Of a stretch of 33,527 nt of DNA, positions 7,626-15,365 are shown one piece after another (the stretch's first letter is position 1; every line of letters begins with the position of its first letter). The notes below the pieces were generated by a model. It made no database searches, had not been told where the DNA came from, and saw only the letters and a program-made list of their open reading frames with translations. Made by a program: the position numbers and the translations under genes. The stretch is from Ignisphaera sp. (GTDB lineage Archaea; Thermoproteota; Thermoprotei_A; Sulfolobales; Ignisphaeraceae): positions 1 to 33,527 of the forward strand of contig JANXEL010000092.1 in NCBI GenBank assembly GCA_025058535.1. The letters are read 5' to 3'.

Positions 7626-8576
7626 ATGCCGCAGAGAACTATTGTAGTAACTGAAAGAATTGATTTGGTTAAGCTGCTTTATCCATCCTTTATTTTTCCA
7701 CTTGTTGAGATAAATGCAGAAACAGAAGTTCTCTTTAAGAGGTGGGGCTACTGTAAGAATCTTAAGGCGAAAAGAGAAGGCAGCAACATCATGGTAACCC
7801 ACGAACAGACAGCATGTCTACAATACGCAGATGAAGTGCTGGGATTATGGTTCAATATTAATAAGTATAGAAGAAATGTCAGCAAAAGCTATCGGGAGTT
7901 GATCGATAAGTTAGTAGAAATGCATGGAGAGCTTGGTATAGCAACATCACCTAATGATGACGTTGAAATTTTTTCATCGATATTCTTATCACGTACTACG
8001 GATTTTCATAGAAATACTGACAGGTGGCTTAGATGTATACTATCTGAATATGAGGATCTTAATAGAATTCTGTATTTGGATAGTTATAGCTACATATTTA
8101 ATTATGTCAGCAACAGCTTCCAGGTTAAACAGTGGGTTGCAGTCCTTAAGGATTATTTTGAAGTAAGGAATACAATTAGATACAGCACTGACGCTCATAA
8201 AGTAAAAAGCAGCCTCCTTAGGATAAGATTTGTAGGACCTAAGATTGCATACGCATATATTCTCTTTGTAGTAAAGGATGCTAGTTATGCGCCAATTGAC
8301 AGAAATTTTATAAAGTTTCTTGGAAAAATTGTTTCAACACGGACCCTTATCGGGATGGTTCCTCGAAAGGAGCTGTGCATGATGTACGTCTGTGAGCAAT
8401 GTAAACATAGAGAGGAGTGCACTTTATATAGGGTTAGAAATGCTTTTGGTCATATGAGTGGATGGCTTCAAACAATTGCATATCTTCATACCAAAACTCT
8501 ATGCAGTGTAAAGAGATGTGACATTTGCAAGCTTAGAGAAACATGCCTTTCACATCTTAATCATCAAGCAAGTTGA
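7626..8576 (+). CDS. HhH-GPD DNA glycosylase with two tandem cysteine clusters
   Basis: A probable base-excision repair glycosylase/AP lyase. Residues 199-235 form the helix-hairpin-helix and GPD region: RIRFVGPKIAYAYI, with K206 at the position of the EndoIII Schiff-base lysine, then APIDRNFIKFLGK with the conserved aspartate D225. The N-terminal 190 residues are not recognisable. Downstream are two cysteine sets with identical spacing, C251-X4-C-X2-C-X5-C265 and C293-X4-C-X2-C-X5-C307. Each resembles the [4Fe-4S] loop of EndoIII/MutY (C-X6-C-X2-C-X5-C), which normally occurs once. The ATG is 10 bp after the ROK kinase, so they may share a transcript. The end overlaps the convergent nep1 by 20 bp. 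The lesion specificity cannot be told. Confidence 0.75.
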   Translation: MPQRTIVVTERIDLVKLLYPSFIFPLVEINAETEVLFKRWGYCKNLKAKREGSNIMVTHEQTACLQYADEVLGLWFNINKYRRNVSKSYRELIDKLVEMHGELGIATSPNDDVEIFSSIFLSRTTDFHRNTDRWLRCILSEYEDLNRILYLDSYSYIFNYVSNSFQVKQWVAVLKDYFEVRNTIRYSTDAHKVKSSLLRIRFVGPKIAYAYILFVVKDASYAPIDRNFIKFLGKIVSTRTLIGMVPRKELCMMYVCEQCKHREECTLYRVRNAFGHMSGWLQTIAYLHTKTLCSVKRCDICKLRETCLSHLNHQAS

Positions 8577-9261
8577 GGGAGTTTTCAACACTCTCTATTA
8601 TTCTAGAGAGAACGATCCATGCTTCAAGAACTTTTGGATATACGGATACTCTTTTAGTTGCAAGCCTTAGGGTTGTCTCTTCAAAGTCGCCACGCTGAAA
8701 TCCGCCAATAATTATACAAACTCTTCTCCCAATACCCATTAAACTAGCAACGAGATTGCCTAAAGCATTTAGGGACTGCTTCACTCCTTTTTCATCAAAT
8801 AATATAATTTCGTCAAAGTATTCATCTTGCACAAATTGATGCAGTGTTTTCTCTTCAATAAACATTAAAGGCCTACTTGAATTTGGCGGAATCTTACCTG
8901 TCTTGAGAAGCTGCTCCATCAGGCCTACAAATCTGTTGTAATTTCGTGGAATTCTAGTCTTAGCATCTACATGTACTATCACATCATTTATTGTGTGTAT
9001 ATAGAACTTCAATAGACCAGCATAATTTAATGGAGAGGATAGTGTGAGGAGAAGGGATATATGAACTATATCAGGACGACCACGTTTATACCATTTTGGT
9101 AGTAGTTTCATGGCTTTATAGTGTAGGGATATATCTAGGAGGATATCACATGCATTTTTACCTCTTCTCTTTGCACTCTTCACTATAGCACTATGACTTT
9201 GTATTTCCTTTGGTATGAGTTCTAAACCACATTCTGCCAAAACTATTGTGAGTGGGTGCAC
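8557..9261 (-). CDS. nep1: Nep1/Emg1 16S rRNA pseudouridine N1-methyltransferase
   Basis: SPOUT-class enzyme that N1-methylates a pseudouridine in the small-subunit rRNA and assists 30S assembly. Family markers in the 234-residue product include LAECGLELIPKEI near the N-terminus, then YHYKAM-like LHYKAMKLLP, RGRPDIVHISLL, and IPRNYNRFVGLMEQLL. The C-terminal knotted SAM site appears as CIIIGGFQRGDF and the VSVYPKVLEAW segment. The GTG start is chosen because homologues begin a few residues before the LAE strand; no clear ribosome site precedes it. It overlaps the DNA glycosylase gene tail-to-tail by 20 bp. Confidence 0.92.
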   Translation of the reverse strand: MHPLTIVLAECGLELIPKEIQSHSAIVKSAKRRGKNACDILLDISLHYKAMKLLPKWYKRGRPDIVHISLLLTLSSPLNYAGLLKFYIHTINDVIVHVDAKTRIPRNYNRFVGLMEQLLKTGKIPPNSSRPLMFIEEKTLHQFVQDEYFDEIILFDEKGVKQSLNALGNLVASLMGIGRRVCIIIGGFQRGDFEETTLRLATKRVSVYPKVLEAWIVLSRIIESVENSLNLLDD

Positions 9262-9330
9262 GACAATCCCTATAAATATTAGCTTATTGTGCGTAGCAGT
9301 AGAAAAATGTGTTGCAAAATGTTGCTTAAT

Positions 9331-9340
9331 AGTTTAAATA
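9331..9340 (+). promoter_or_regulatory. TATA-like promoter element
   Basis: AGTTTAAATA is a good archaeal TATA match. Start of transcription about 25 bp on (near 9361) would give a short leader containing GGAG and GGCGATCA before the GTG at 9386. Confidence 0.45.
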
Positions 9341-9385
9341 CTAAATGGACCTCACCATACGAAGGAGTGTGGGGTCAGGCGATCA

Positions 9386-9904
9386 GTGTTGTCATCCAAT
9401 GTAAACCTAGAGATAAAAAAGCATTTGATGTACGAGGATAGAATTTTAGGAACTTTACACAAACTACTAACATTGAACTCTCCCAACCTAGCCTTATATG
9501 TAGATTTCTCGCTTCTACGTTACCCATTAACAAAAATAGTAGTTGTACCAATTGTGACCAATGGTACCAATGAAATTAATGATCTATATGAATTGATAGG
9601 TGTAGGTCTCGTAGAGATTGTTTTAAATGTAGAAAGCTTATATAGAGGTAAGATCGATCTTAATAAGGATATATTTTCTATGAGATTGCTATGTGAACAT
9701 GGATGGATTGTACACGAATACACCGTTCTAAGATCAGAGCAGGGCATACCGTACATTTCTAAGTTATGGATGCATGTAGTAGAAGGCAAACAGTGGCGTG
9801 AAGCTATTGAGGTTAATGAGGAGTTTTCCAGGTATATTAGTGATATAGTTGATAGGATTGCTCTAAAAGCTAGAGAGACTCTCGAAAATGATGGATATCT
9901 TTAG
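9386..9904 (+). CDS. Conserved-looking protein of unknown function
   Basis: A 172-residue soluble protein that I do not recognise. It looks alpha/beta: two beta strands (LALYVDFSLL and TKIVVVPIV) are followed by an Asn/Thr-rich turn, a block ELIGVGLVEIVLNVESLY, and a C-terminal helical part from about residue 130 (REAIEVNEEFSRYISDIVDR). There are no membrane segments, one cysteine and no metal motif. It has its own TATA-like promoter and a hairpin with a T-rich tract after it, so it is probably monocistronic. The GTG start abuts GGCGATCA; TTG 9389 is equally possible. Confidence 0.65.
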   Translation: MLSSNVNLEIKKHLMYEDRILGTLHKLLTLNSPNLALYVDFSLLRYPLTKIVVVPIVTNGTNEINDLYELIGVGLVEIVLNVESLYRGKIDLNKDIFSMRLLCEHGWIVHEYTVLRSEQGIPYISKLWMHVVEGKQWREAIEVNEEFSRYISDIVDRIALKARETLENDGYL

Positions 9905-9913
9905 ATTGTGTGC

Positions 9914-9943
9914 AACACGCATGATCTCGCACGTGTTTATTTT
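9914..9943 (+). terminator. Possible hairpin plus T-rich transcription terminator
   Basis: AACACG (9914-9919) pairs with CGTGTT (9932-9937) around a 12-base loop and runs into TTTATTTT. It lies 10 bp after the stop of the 172-residue orphan. Archaeal termination depends mainly on the T tract, so the hairpin may be incidental. Confidence 0.35.
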
Positions 9944-10011
9944 AACCCAAAAATATCCGAACCCTTACTAGTAGAATTCTGCAATGTATTATACTGTAGG
10001 GGTGCACTAAT

Positions 10012-11070
10012 ATGAAGCACAGTAGTAGTGGGATAATCGGTTGGGGGGTGTACCTACCAAGGTACAGAATATCTATAGACAATATTGCAGGAATATGGGG
10101 TTATGATTTAGACACCCCTAAAGGTATATGGGTTGAGGAGAAGTCCGTAGGGAACATAGATGAAGACAGTATAACCTTAGGTTACCAAGCTTCTTTAAAT
10201 GCTATTAGAAGAGCTAACATAGATCCTAGGGATATAGATGCCGTATATCTAGGTACAGAAAGCAAACCATATGCCGTAAAACCGGGGGCTACAATAATTG
10301 CCGAAGCTCTCGGAATTAAGCCATCGCATCAGGTTGCAGATTTGGAGTTTGCATGCAGAGCTGCTAGTGAAGCAATTAGAATTGGAATATCGCTAGTAGA
10401 AAGTGGTGCAGCCAAGTATGTATTGACAATAGGTGCAGATACATCGCAGAGTAGCCCAGGGGATGTGCTGGAGTTTACAGCAAGTAGTGGAGGTGCGGCA
10501 TACATCATAGGCCCACGATCAAGAGCAATAGCTTACTTTGAGGGAAGTGTATCATACTCTACCGATACACCCGATTTTTGGAGAAGAGATGGAGTGCCAT
10601 ATCCTAGACATGGTGAGGGGTTTACTGGTGAACCAGCATATTTCAACCATATAGTTTCAGCTGCTAAGTTATTAATGGAAGAACTTGGATTAAGACCTTC
10701 AGACTTCGACTATGCAGTGTTCCACCAACCAAATGGGAAGTTTCCTCTTAGAGTTGGGGCAATGTTGGGATTTCCGAAAGAAAAGGTACTACCAGGGGTA
10801 GTAACTCCATATATTGGAAATACATATAACGGGGCTTTGTTAATAGGTCTTGCGAAAGTTTTAGAAGAGGCCAGACCCGGTCAAAGAATACTTGCGGTAT
10901 CTTTTGGTAGTGGTGCTGGGAGCGATGCCTTTAGTATTATGGTAACTAGTGGGGTAGAGGATGTGAGTGGCAGAGCCCCTACAGTCTCATATTACCTCAG
11001 CAGAAAGGTTCTAATAGACTATGATGTATATTTAAAGATGCGAGGATTGATCAACAGGTATAAGCTTTAA
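10012..11070 (+). CDS. mvaS: Archaeal HMG-CoA synthase
   Basis: Condenses acetyl-CoA with acetoacetyl-CoA to HMG-CoA, feeding the mevalonate route to archaeal isoprenoid lipids. The 352-residue thiolase-fold protein begins GIIGWGVYLPRYRI. It has the nucleophile C115 in ADLEFACRAASEA, the general-acid region YFEGSVSYSTDTPDFWR, and H238 in FHQPNGKFP. The glycine-rich close is SFGSGAGSDAF. Length is normal for the archaeal subfamily. In many archaea this gene is followed by the acetoacetyl-CoA thiolase and a DUF35 protein that form a complex with it; neither is in the window. The ATG is preceded by GGGGTG. The stop overlaps by 3 bp a small convergent ORF. Confidence 0.92.
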   Translation: MKHSSSGIIGWGVYLPRYRISIDNIAGIWGYDLDTPKGIWVEEKSVGNIDEDSITLGYQASLNAIRRANIDPRDIDAVYLGTESKPYAVKPGATIIAEALGIKPSHQVADLEFACRAASEAIRIGISLVESGAAKYVLTIGADTSQSSPGDVLEFTASSGGAAYIIGPRSRAIAYFEGSVSYSTDTPDFWRRDGVPYPRHGEGFTGEPAYFNHIVSAAKLLMEELGLRPSDFDYAVFHQPNGKFPLRVGAMLGFPKEKVLPGVVTPYIGNTYNGALLIGLAKVLEEARPGQRILAVSFGSGAGSDAFSIMVTSGVEDVSGRAPTVSYYLSRKVLIDYDVYLKMRGLINRYKL

Positions 11071-11231
11071 CACTTGTAATTCTCTAAGCACAGGTTTAAT
11101 CTTTTTGCTAGTATACATAGAGTATCAGCGCCAACAATTGCCTTAAAACCCCTTTCACTCTTAAGTATAGCAGTCCTACCAACAATTTTAACGGATGTTT
11201 TTTCACACACTATCGAAAACCTGGGGTGCAT
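11067..11231 (-). CDS. Possible 54-residue basic protein
   Basis: A short frame downstream of, and on the same strand as, the winged-helix-like gene, with a 38-bp gap. The product starts MHPRFSIVCEKTSVKIVGRT and is basic with five cysteine-free beta-like segments in the first half and a helix LCILAKRLNLCLENYKC at the end; it has four cysteines in all. There is no strong ribosome site (TTG 11234 is an alternative start). Arguments for: it fills an otherwise empty gap exactly between two stops, lies in operon order, and has archaeal codon use. No family is recognised. Confidence 0.4.
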   Translation of the reverse strand: MHPRFSIVCEKTSVKIVGRTAILKSERGFKAIVGADTLCILAKRLNLCLENYKC

Positions 11232-11269
11232 CAAATGGATGGTAATCTTCTTTAGTTTTAGAAGACAGA

Positions 11270-11731
11270 CTATTCTATGTCTGAGTATTCGTATTCCTCA
11301 TATTCATCAGTAATATCCGTCTCCTCTTCAGAAGGACCTCCTTTCATTTCCTTTAGCACCTCTCCTAAAGGTTTGCCATATTTTCTCAATCTTGCAGCTA
11401 TGTTACCCCATCTAGCTCTGAACTTAGATGGCACTAATGGTCTAACCCTTTTTGTTGATTTTCTTGGGATGTAGTTCTGTTCCATACCAGGGAGAGCTAA
11501 GGCTCCATCTGGAAGTTCAATTATTTCATCCCTCTCTATCAGCCTTACTAATACCTTTCTAAGTCTATCCTCACCTGCTATTCCAGCAAAGCGCTCTCTG
11601 AGTTCTTTCCACGATACTGGTTTACCATTATTGCTTATAGACTCTTTTACAAGACGCTCCAGCTCATCCTCGGTAGGCGCCTTAAAGACCTCGATGTCCA
11701 GGTCCTCGTAAAGTTTTTTAAGCCTTATCAT
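11270..11731 (-). CDS. Predicted winged-helix-like protein with acidic tail
   Basis: A 153-residue protein, function unknown. Residues about 15-80 look like a winged-helix module: DELERLVKESISNNG, VSWKELRERFAG, then RLRKVLVRLIERDEIIELPD. A strongly basic middle follows (RKSTKRVRPLVPSKFRARWG), and the end is a Glu/Asp/Tyr-rich tail (about 133-153). This layout suggests a nucleic-acid-binding protein with an acidic partner-binding tail. It has no zinc or iron-sulfur cysteines, so it is not TFE-beta-like. TTG 11734 opens the frame, but ATG 11731 has GGTGAA upstream at good spacing. A palindromic TATA lies at 11782-11789. The 54-residue ORF follows on the same strand. Confidence 0.65.
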   Translation of the reverse strand: MIRLKKLYEDLDIEVFKAPTEDELERLVKESISNNGKPVSWKELRERFAGIAGEDRLRKVLVRLIERDEIIELPDGALALPGMEQNYIPRKSTKRVRPLVPSKFRARWGNIAARLRKYGKPLGEVLKEMKGGPSEEETDITDEYEEYEYSDIE

Positions 11732-11781
11732 CAAAATTCACCAATGCACTTTTTTTCTAATATCTTATACATCCATAAAAA

Positions 11782-11789
11782 TTTATAAA
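11782..11789. promoter_or_regulatory. Shared palindromic TATA element (TTTATAAA)
   Basis: TTTATAAA reads the same on both strands and lies midway between the winged-helix-like gene (start 11731, minus) and the zinc-finger remnant (start 11831, plus). Start sites about 25 bp away on either side (near 11760 and 11811) would give leaders of 20-30 nt for both. Confidence 0.45.
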
Positions 11790-11830
11790 CTTTTCTATAA
11801 TGAACTATCTATCTACTTAATACTAGGCTT

Positions 11831-11959
11831 GTGTGTCCAGTCTGTAAGAAGCATTGTTAAGTAAAGCGTGAAAACTTGTATTTTATGCAATTTCACCGAT
11901 ATAGTGAGCCGGTTAAGGTTTCAAATGGTAAAGTGGAAAGGATCCGTATAGCTGTGTAG
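11831..11959 (+). pseudogene. Small zinc-finger gene interrupted by an in-frame TAA
   Basis: Reading from GTG 11831 gives VCPVCKKHC, then a TAA at 11858-11860. In the same frame without any shift comes a 32-residue stretch, VKRENLYFMQFHRYSEPVKV and a basic end, to TAG 11957-11959. The pieces fit together as one compact 42-residue zinc finger (C-X2-C, then C/H ligands and a FHRY segment). A TATA element is correctly placed at 11782-11789. The simplest reading is a nonsense-mutated gene. A sequencing error, readthrough, or chance are alternatives. No family name is claimed. Confidence 0.5.
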
Positions 11960-12047
11960 TAATAATTAGAGGGAGAGAGGTTTGATTGGAAGCGATATGA
12001 TGTTTATATAGTAAGACTGGATGTAGAGAGTGATAGTAGTGTTAGCA

Positions 12048-12338
12048 ATGTCTAAACATAGCATTAGATTAATAGTAACAGGTTTAAATCCTGATGACCT
12101 AGTAAAATGCAGCATTATAGCAAATAAAGTAAGAAAATACACTGAAAAGTATGCTGATGTACATATACTATTAATACCTAATACATTAGGTTTCAGTGGC
12201 ATCATTGTTGAAGATGAGGGTGTCATATATTGTGATGATGAAATGGAATCCATAGATAGACTTATAGAAGGAATTGCGAAATTTATATCTAAGAAAAAAT
12301 TCATCGAACCTCAGATAGCAGCAGGCAGCTTTAAGTAA
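12048..12338 (+). CDS. Small alpha/beta protein of unknown function
   Basis: A 96-residue protein with a thioredoxin-like order of elements: strand IRLIVTG, helix DDLVKCSIIANKVRKYTEKY, strand VHILLIPN, then GFSGIIVEDEGVIYCDD and a final helix. There is no CXXC pair, so no redox function can be proposed. The frame opens at GTG 12030, but a TATA-like GTTTATATAG at 12001-12010 would start transcription near 12030-12035, so ATG 12048 (just after SIRL-compatible SK) is preferred. GTG 12039, close behind GAGTGATA, is another candidate. GfcR-like gene lies 79 bp downstream. Confidence 0.65.
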   Translation: MSKHSIRLIVTGLNPDDLVKCSIIANKVRKYTEKYADVHILLIPNTLGFSGIIVEDEGVIYCDDEMESIDRLIEGIAKFISKKKFIEPQIAAGSFK

Positions 12339-12417
12339 AAAAGCAGAAACCACGGTTACAATATCAGCTTTTTAAGGTCTGAGTAACTCATTTGTTTTAG
12401 ATATAAGGTTGAATACC

Positions 12418-13149
12418 ATGGCTTTATACATAGATGAAAGAGAGCTCGTTATCGAGGTACTCTCAAGCTTAAAGAGGTTCTTTAAATTTAAAGAGCTTGA
12501 ATCAATTTTAGGCATCTCAATCCCCACGCTATGGAGATACATACATGGTGATATTAGACCTAGCCAGGAAAGATCTAGACAAATGATTACAAAATTGCTG
12601 GATAGTGACATGATTGACATGATTAAAGGAAAGGTAGTTAAGAAAGATGAAGAGGGACTCATCAATGTTTACAGTCTTGCATATAACTTAGACATACTTA
12701 CTATAGCCTCTATAGATGCAATGTTATGGGGGCAGAATATGGGATTTACCGCAGTTGCAACTGTAGAAACTGATGGTATACCGCTTGCCACACTCATATC
12801 AAAGAGACTTGATATAAAAATGGTTGTTGTAAAGAGAAAGAAAGAGGTAGGTTTCAATAAATTTATTGAAGTAAGCTATATTACTCGAACACCACCTGAG
12901 GTCGTATCACTATATTTACCTGAAGGAGTAATAGAATATGGAGATAGAGTGCTGGTAGTTGATGATCTTGTTAGAAGTGGCCGTACAAGTATTGCATTAT
13001 TCGAGTTGATCAGAAGGGCTGGTGCTAGACCTACAGGTTTTTATGCTCTGATCAGCATAGGAGATTCTTGGAGAAATGTTGTGGAAAAATATGTGGGAGC
13101 TAATTACAGAGTGCTATTTAGGGTGGGTCTCGTCACAGAATTAGGGTAG
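12418..13149 (+). CDS. GfcR-like HTH-phosphoribosyltransferase regulator
   Basis: A transcription regulator family in which an N-terminal helix-turn-helix (about residues 10-55, with LESILGISIPTLWRYIHGD) is fused to a type I phosphoribosyltransferase fold. The PRPP loop VLVVDDLVRSGRT (about 176-188) is intact, and a hood region with MVVVKRKKEVGF precedes it. In haloarchaea GfcR controls sugar catabolism genes in response to a ligand bound at the PRTase site. Here a role near glycolysis is only an inference from apgM and the sugar kinase 5-6 kb upstream. An alternative name would be orphan purine PRTase. The frame opens at TTG 12409; ATG 12418 with AAGGTTGA upstream is preferred. Confidence 0.78.
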   Translation: MALYIDERELVIEVLSSLKRFFKFKELESILGISIPTLWRYIHGDIRPSQERSRQMITKLLDSDMIDMIKGKVVKKDEEGLINVYSLAYNLDILTIASIDAMLWGQNMGFTAVATVETDGIPLATLISKRLDIKMVVVKRKKEVGFNKFIEVSYITRTPPEVVSLYLPEGVIEYGDRVLVVDDLVRSGRTSIALFELIRRAGARPTGFYALISIGDSWRNVVEKYVGANYRVLFRVGLVTELG

Positions 13150-13185
13150 ATGGAAAGATTCTCCTTTTAATAAGCTAAATGGTGC

Positions 13186-13800
13186 ATGTTTTTGGTTATT
13201 AAAAGAATTGCTGTAATTCATGACATTAATTACGGTGAATGTGATAAGATTGTCGATAAGGTTGTGAGTGAAGATGTTGACATTATTTTCATATGTGGAG
13301 GTATTAGAGAATGTAGAAAAATTGTTGATGTACCTAAGAACGTATTTGGTATTGCGGATTTGGAGGACGATACACATATTATAAAGTTTTTAAAAAGTAA
13401 AGGTGTATACATTGCAGGTAGATGGAAACAAATAGAAGATATCTGCATAGGGGGTGTTGATGCTAAGAATCCTATTCAAAATCTTTCGGCACTCAAAGAA
13501 AAACTGCCATATAGCTGCACAAACTTAATATTACTATCACAGTACCCGATATTAAATACTACCTGCTCCTCAATAGAGATTTTCAAAAAGAAAATAGCAA
13601 TAGGATTTGCAACAGAGTTACTAAAAGGATTAATAGAAAGAATTGAGAAAATGGTAGTCGTCAGCTGCAATAAAGCTTTAGATGGCACATGTAAAGATGT
13701 TATTTTAGATGGTAGACTCTCAAGTGTAACTATAGCTAACCGTTTTACAAAACTTACCGTAATCTTGTCTAACACCATAGAGTTGATTATAGAGCATTAA
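13186..13800 (+). CDS. Degenerate calcineurin-like phosphoesterase homologue
   Basis: The 204-residue product follows the strand/helix order of small archaeal metallophosphoesterases: IAVIHDINYGE, VDIIFICGGI, VFGIADLEDDTHII, GVYIAGRW, ICIGGVDAKN, then NLILLSQYP. Metal-binding residues are missing at each place: no D-X-H start, no GNHD/GNMD (here GIADLEDD), Gln in place of His in LLSQYP, and no GHxH near the end. The fold assignment is inference from pattern, and catalysis is unlikely if correct. The ATG has GGTG only 1 nt upstream; TTG 13192 has better spacing. The radical SAM gene starts 14 bp downstream with a strong ribosome site, so they form an operon. Confidence 0.6.
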   Translation: MFLVIKRIAVIHDINYGECDKIVDKVVSEDVDIIFICGGIRECRKIVDVPKNVFGIADLEDDTHIIKFLKSKGVYIAGRWKQIEDICIGGVDAKNPIQNLSALKEKLPYSCTNLILLSQYPILNTTCSSIEIFKKKIAIGFATELLKGLIERIEKMVVVSCNKALDGTCKDVILDGRLSSVTIANRFTKLTVILSNTIELIIEH

Positions 13801-13814
13801 GGTGGTAATTAGTA

Positions 13815-15365
13815 TTGAATTTTGTAATACGTAGGATAAGAAAGGAAACAGTAAGATTTGAGAAAAAGGGGAGGCCTGGTAATATAAAGGTAGGAATTCT
13901 TATACCAATGCCATATTCTGCTGCTGTTAATTCTCTATTTTTTCAAACATCTTACGAATACATAAATAGCTTAGAAGGTGCTGTAGCATACAGATATGTA
14001 TACGATGTGAAAAACGACATACTGGAAGCTCTTGATATGGAGACGAATTTTAACAGCCTTGACGCAATTCTTATATCCCTATCCTTTGAGCTTGACTACG
14101 TAGTTCTAGCTAGAATACTGGATAAACTTGGCCTTCTACACCGATATAAAGGTTATAAAAAGCCTATATTGATTGCTGGCGGAATAGCTGTCACTTCAAA
14201 TCCACTGCCATTAAGTGGTATCGTCGATGCGGTCGTAATTGGTGAAGTTGATGATATATTAGAGGATCTTGTATACACTGTGGGTGAAGATAATCCTCTT
14301 AATCATTTAGAGAACTTCTACTGCATTTCTACATTACCAATAAGAGATAGGGTGAGGAGGTGCTTTACCAAAGATCTCAATCGAGCTCCGCATTCAGTAA
14401 ATCAATTCTATGATATGGATGAAGAACCTGTCTACGGATATGGAATGAGGATCGAATTATCTAGGGGATGTCCATACCTATGTGCCTTTTGCATGGAAGG
14501 GCATATTCAACATCCATTTAGATATAGAGCTATGGAAGTAGTATGGAGGATGATAGAGAAAGGCTTAGGTAATAGCATCACTAAAAAAGTTATTTTCTAC
14601 TCTTTAGCATTATTTAGTGTACCTTTCATGGATAGACTGATAGAAAAACTCATAGAGAACTCTATAAAAGCATCCCTTCCCTCGCTAAGGGTTGATCATA
14701 TAACTAAGGAACGTTTGGAATCCATAAGAGAACTAGGACAAAGAACGGTAACCATAGCTCCGGAAACTCTTGTGAAGAGCTTAGCATGTTCTATAGGTAA
14801 ATGCTATGATATAGGACATCTTGAGAATATAATTAGTGAGAGCCTCCGATGCAGCTTTGAACATGTCAAGTTATACCTAATTACAGGTTTTCCTAAACTA
14901 GATTTAAATGAGGAAATAAATGAATTCAAAAGAATTCTATCTAAGCTTTCATGGGTAAAAAAGGCGAGGTTCTTGAGAATTGTTCTAAATCCTCTTATAC
15001 CAAAACCGTGGACACCATATCAATTCCTACCACCTGCTGCAGTACTCAACCTAGCAGAGAACATCAACAAATACTATAAAGAGGCAAGAAAATTCACTTT
15101 TGTTAGAATTGAATCATATAATCACAAATGGGCATTCGCGCAGGCAGTAATAGCACAGGGTAATGAAGAGATATCAGATTTGATAATCAATTGGGGTAGA
15201 TACGGATTTAGCTTAAATGGGTTTTATAGAGCGTTGAGATCATTAAATAAAGAGTCTACCAGCTTTATATATCACGGCTGGGAGGAACTACCATGGTACA
15301 AATTTATTGATATGGGTTTACCCATTGACTATTTTAAAATGAGATACCATTACCTAATTAACTAA
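13815..15365 (+). CDS. Radical SAM protein with N-terminal B12-binding-like domain
   Basis: A 516-residue enzyme. The radical SAM cluster motif is SRGCPYLCAFCMEG (C-X3-C-X2-C, about residues 218-231), binding the [4Fe-4S]/SAM pair. The N-terminal 180 residues have a Rossmann-like, B12-binding-type layout (LDAILISLSFELDYV, then ILIAGGIAVTSNPLPLSGIV and VVIGEVDD), but no D-X-H-X2-G cobalamin motif is visible, so cobalamin may not bind. The C-terminal part has HVKLYLITGFPKLD and NPLIPKPWTPYQF as in the COG1032-type family. The TTG start is supported by GGTGGTAA 5-13 nt upstream. It follows the degenerate phosphoesterase by 14 bp. The reaction is unknown. Confidence 0.82.
   Translation: MNFVIRRIRKETVRFEKKGRPGNIKVGILIPMPYSAAVNSLFFQTSYEYINSLEGAVAYRYVYDVKNDILEALDMETNFNSLDAILISLSFELDYVVLARILDKLGLLHRYKGYKKPILIAGGIAVTSNPLPLSGIVDAVVIGEVDDILEDLVYTVGEDNPLNHLENFYCISTLPIRDRVRRCFTKDLNRAPHSVNQFYDMDEEPVYGYGMRIELSRGCPYLCAFCMEGHIQHPFRYRAMEVVWRMIEKGLGNSITKKVIFYSLALFSVPFMDRLIEKLIENSIKASLPSLRVDHITKERLESIRELGQRTVTIAPETLVKSLACSIGKCYDIGHLENIISESLRCSFEHVKLYLITGFPKLDLNEEINEFKRILSKLSWVKKARFLRIVLNPLIPKPWTPYQFLPPAAVLNLAENINKYYKEARKFTFVRIESYNHKWAFAQAVIAQGNEEISDLIINWGRYGFSLNGFYRALRSLNKESTSFIYHGWEELPWYKFIDMGLPIDYFKMRYHYLIN

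Noticed and set aside
11858-11860. In-frame stop as a recoded amino acid
   Set aside because: The codon is TAA, not TGA (selenocysteine) or TAG (pyrrolysine), so known recoding does not apply.
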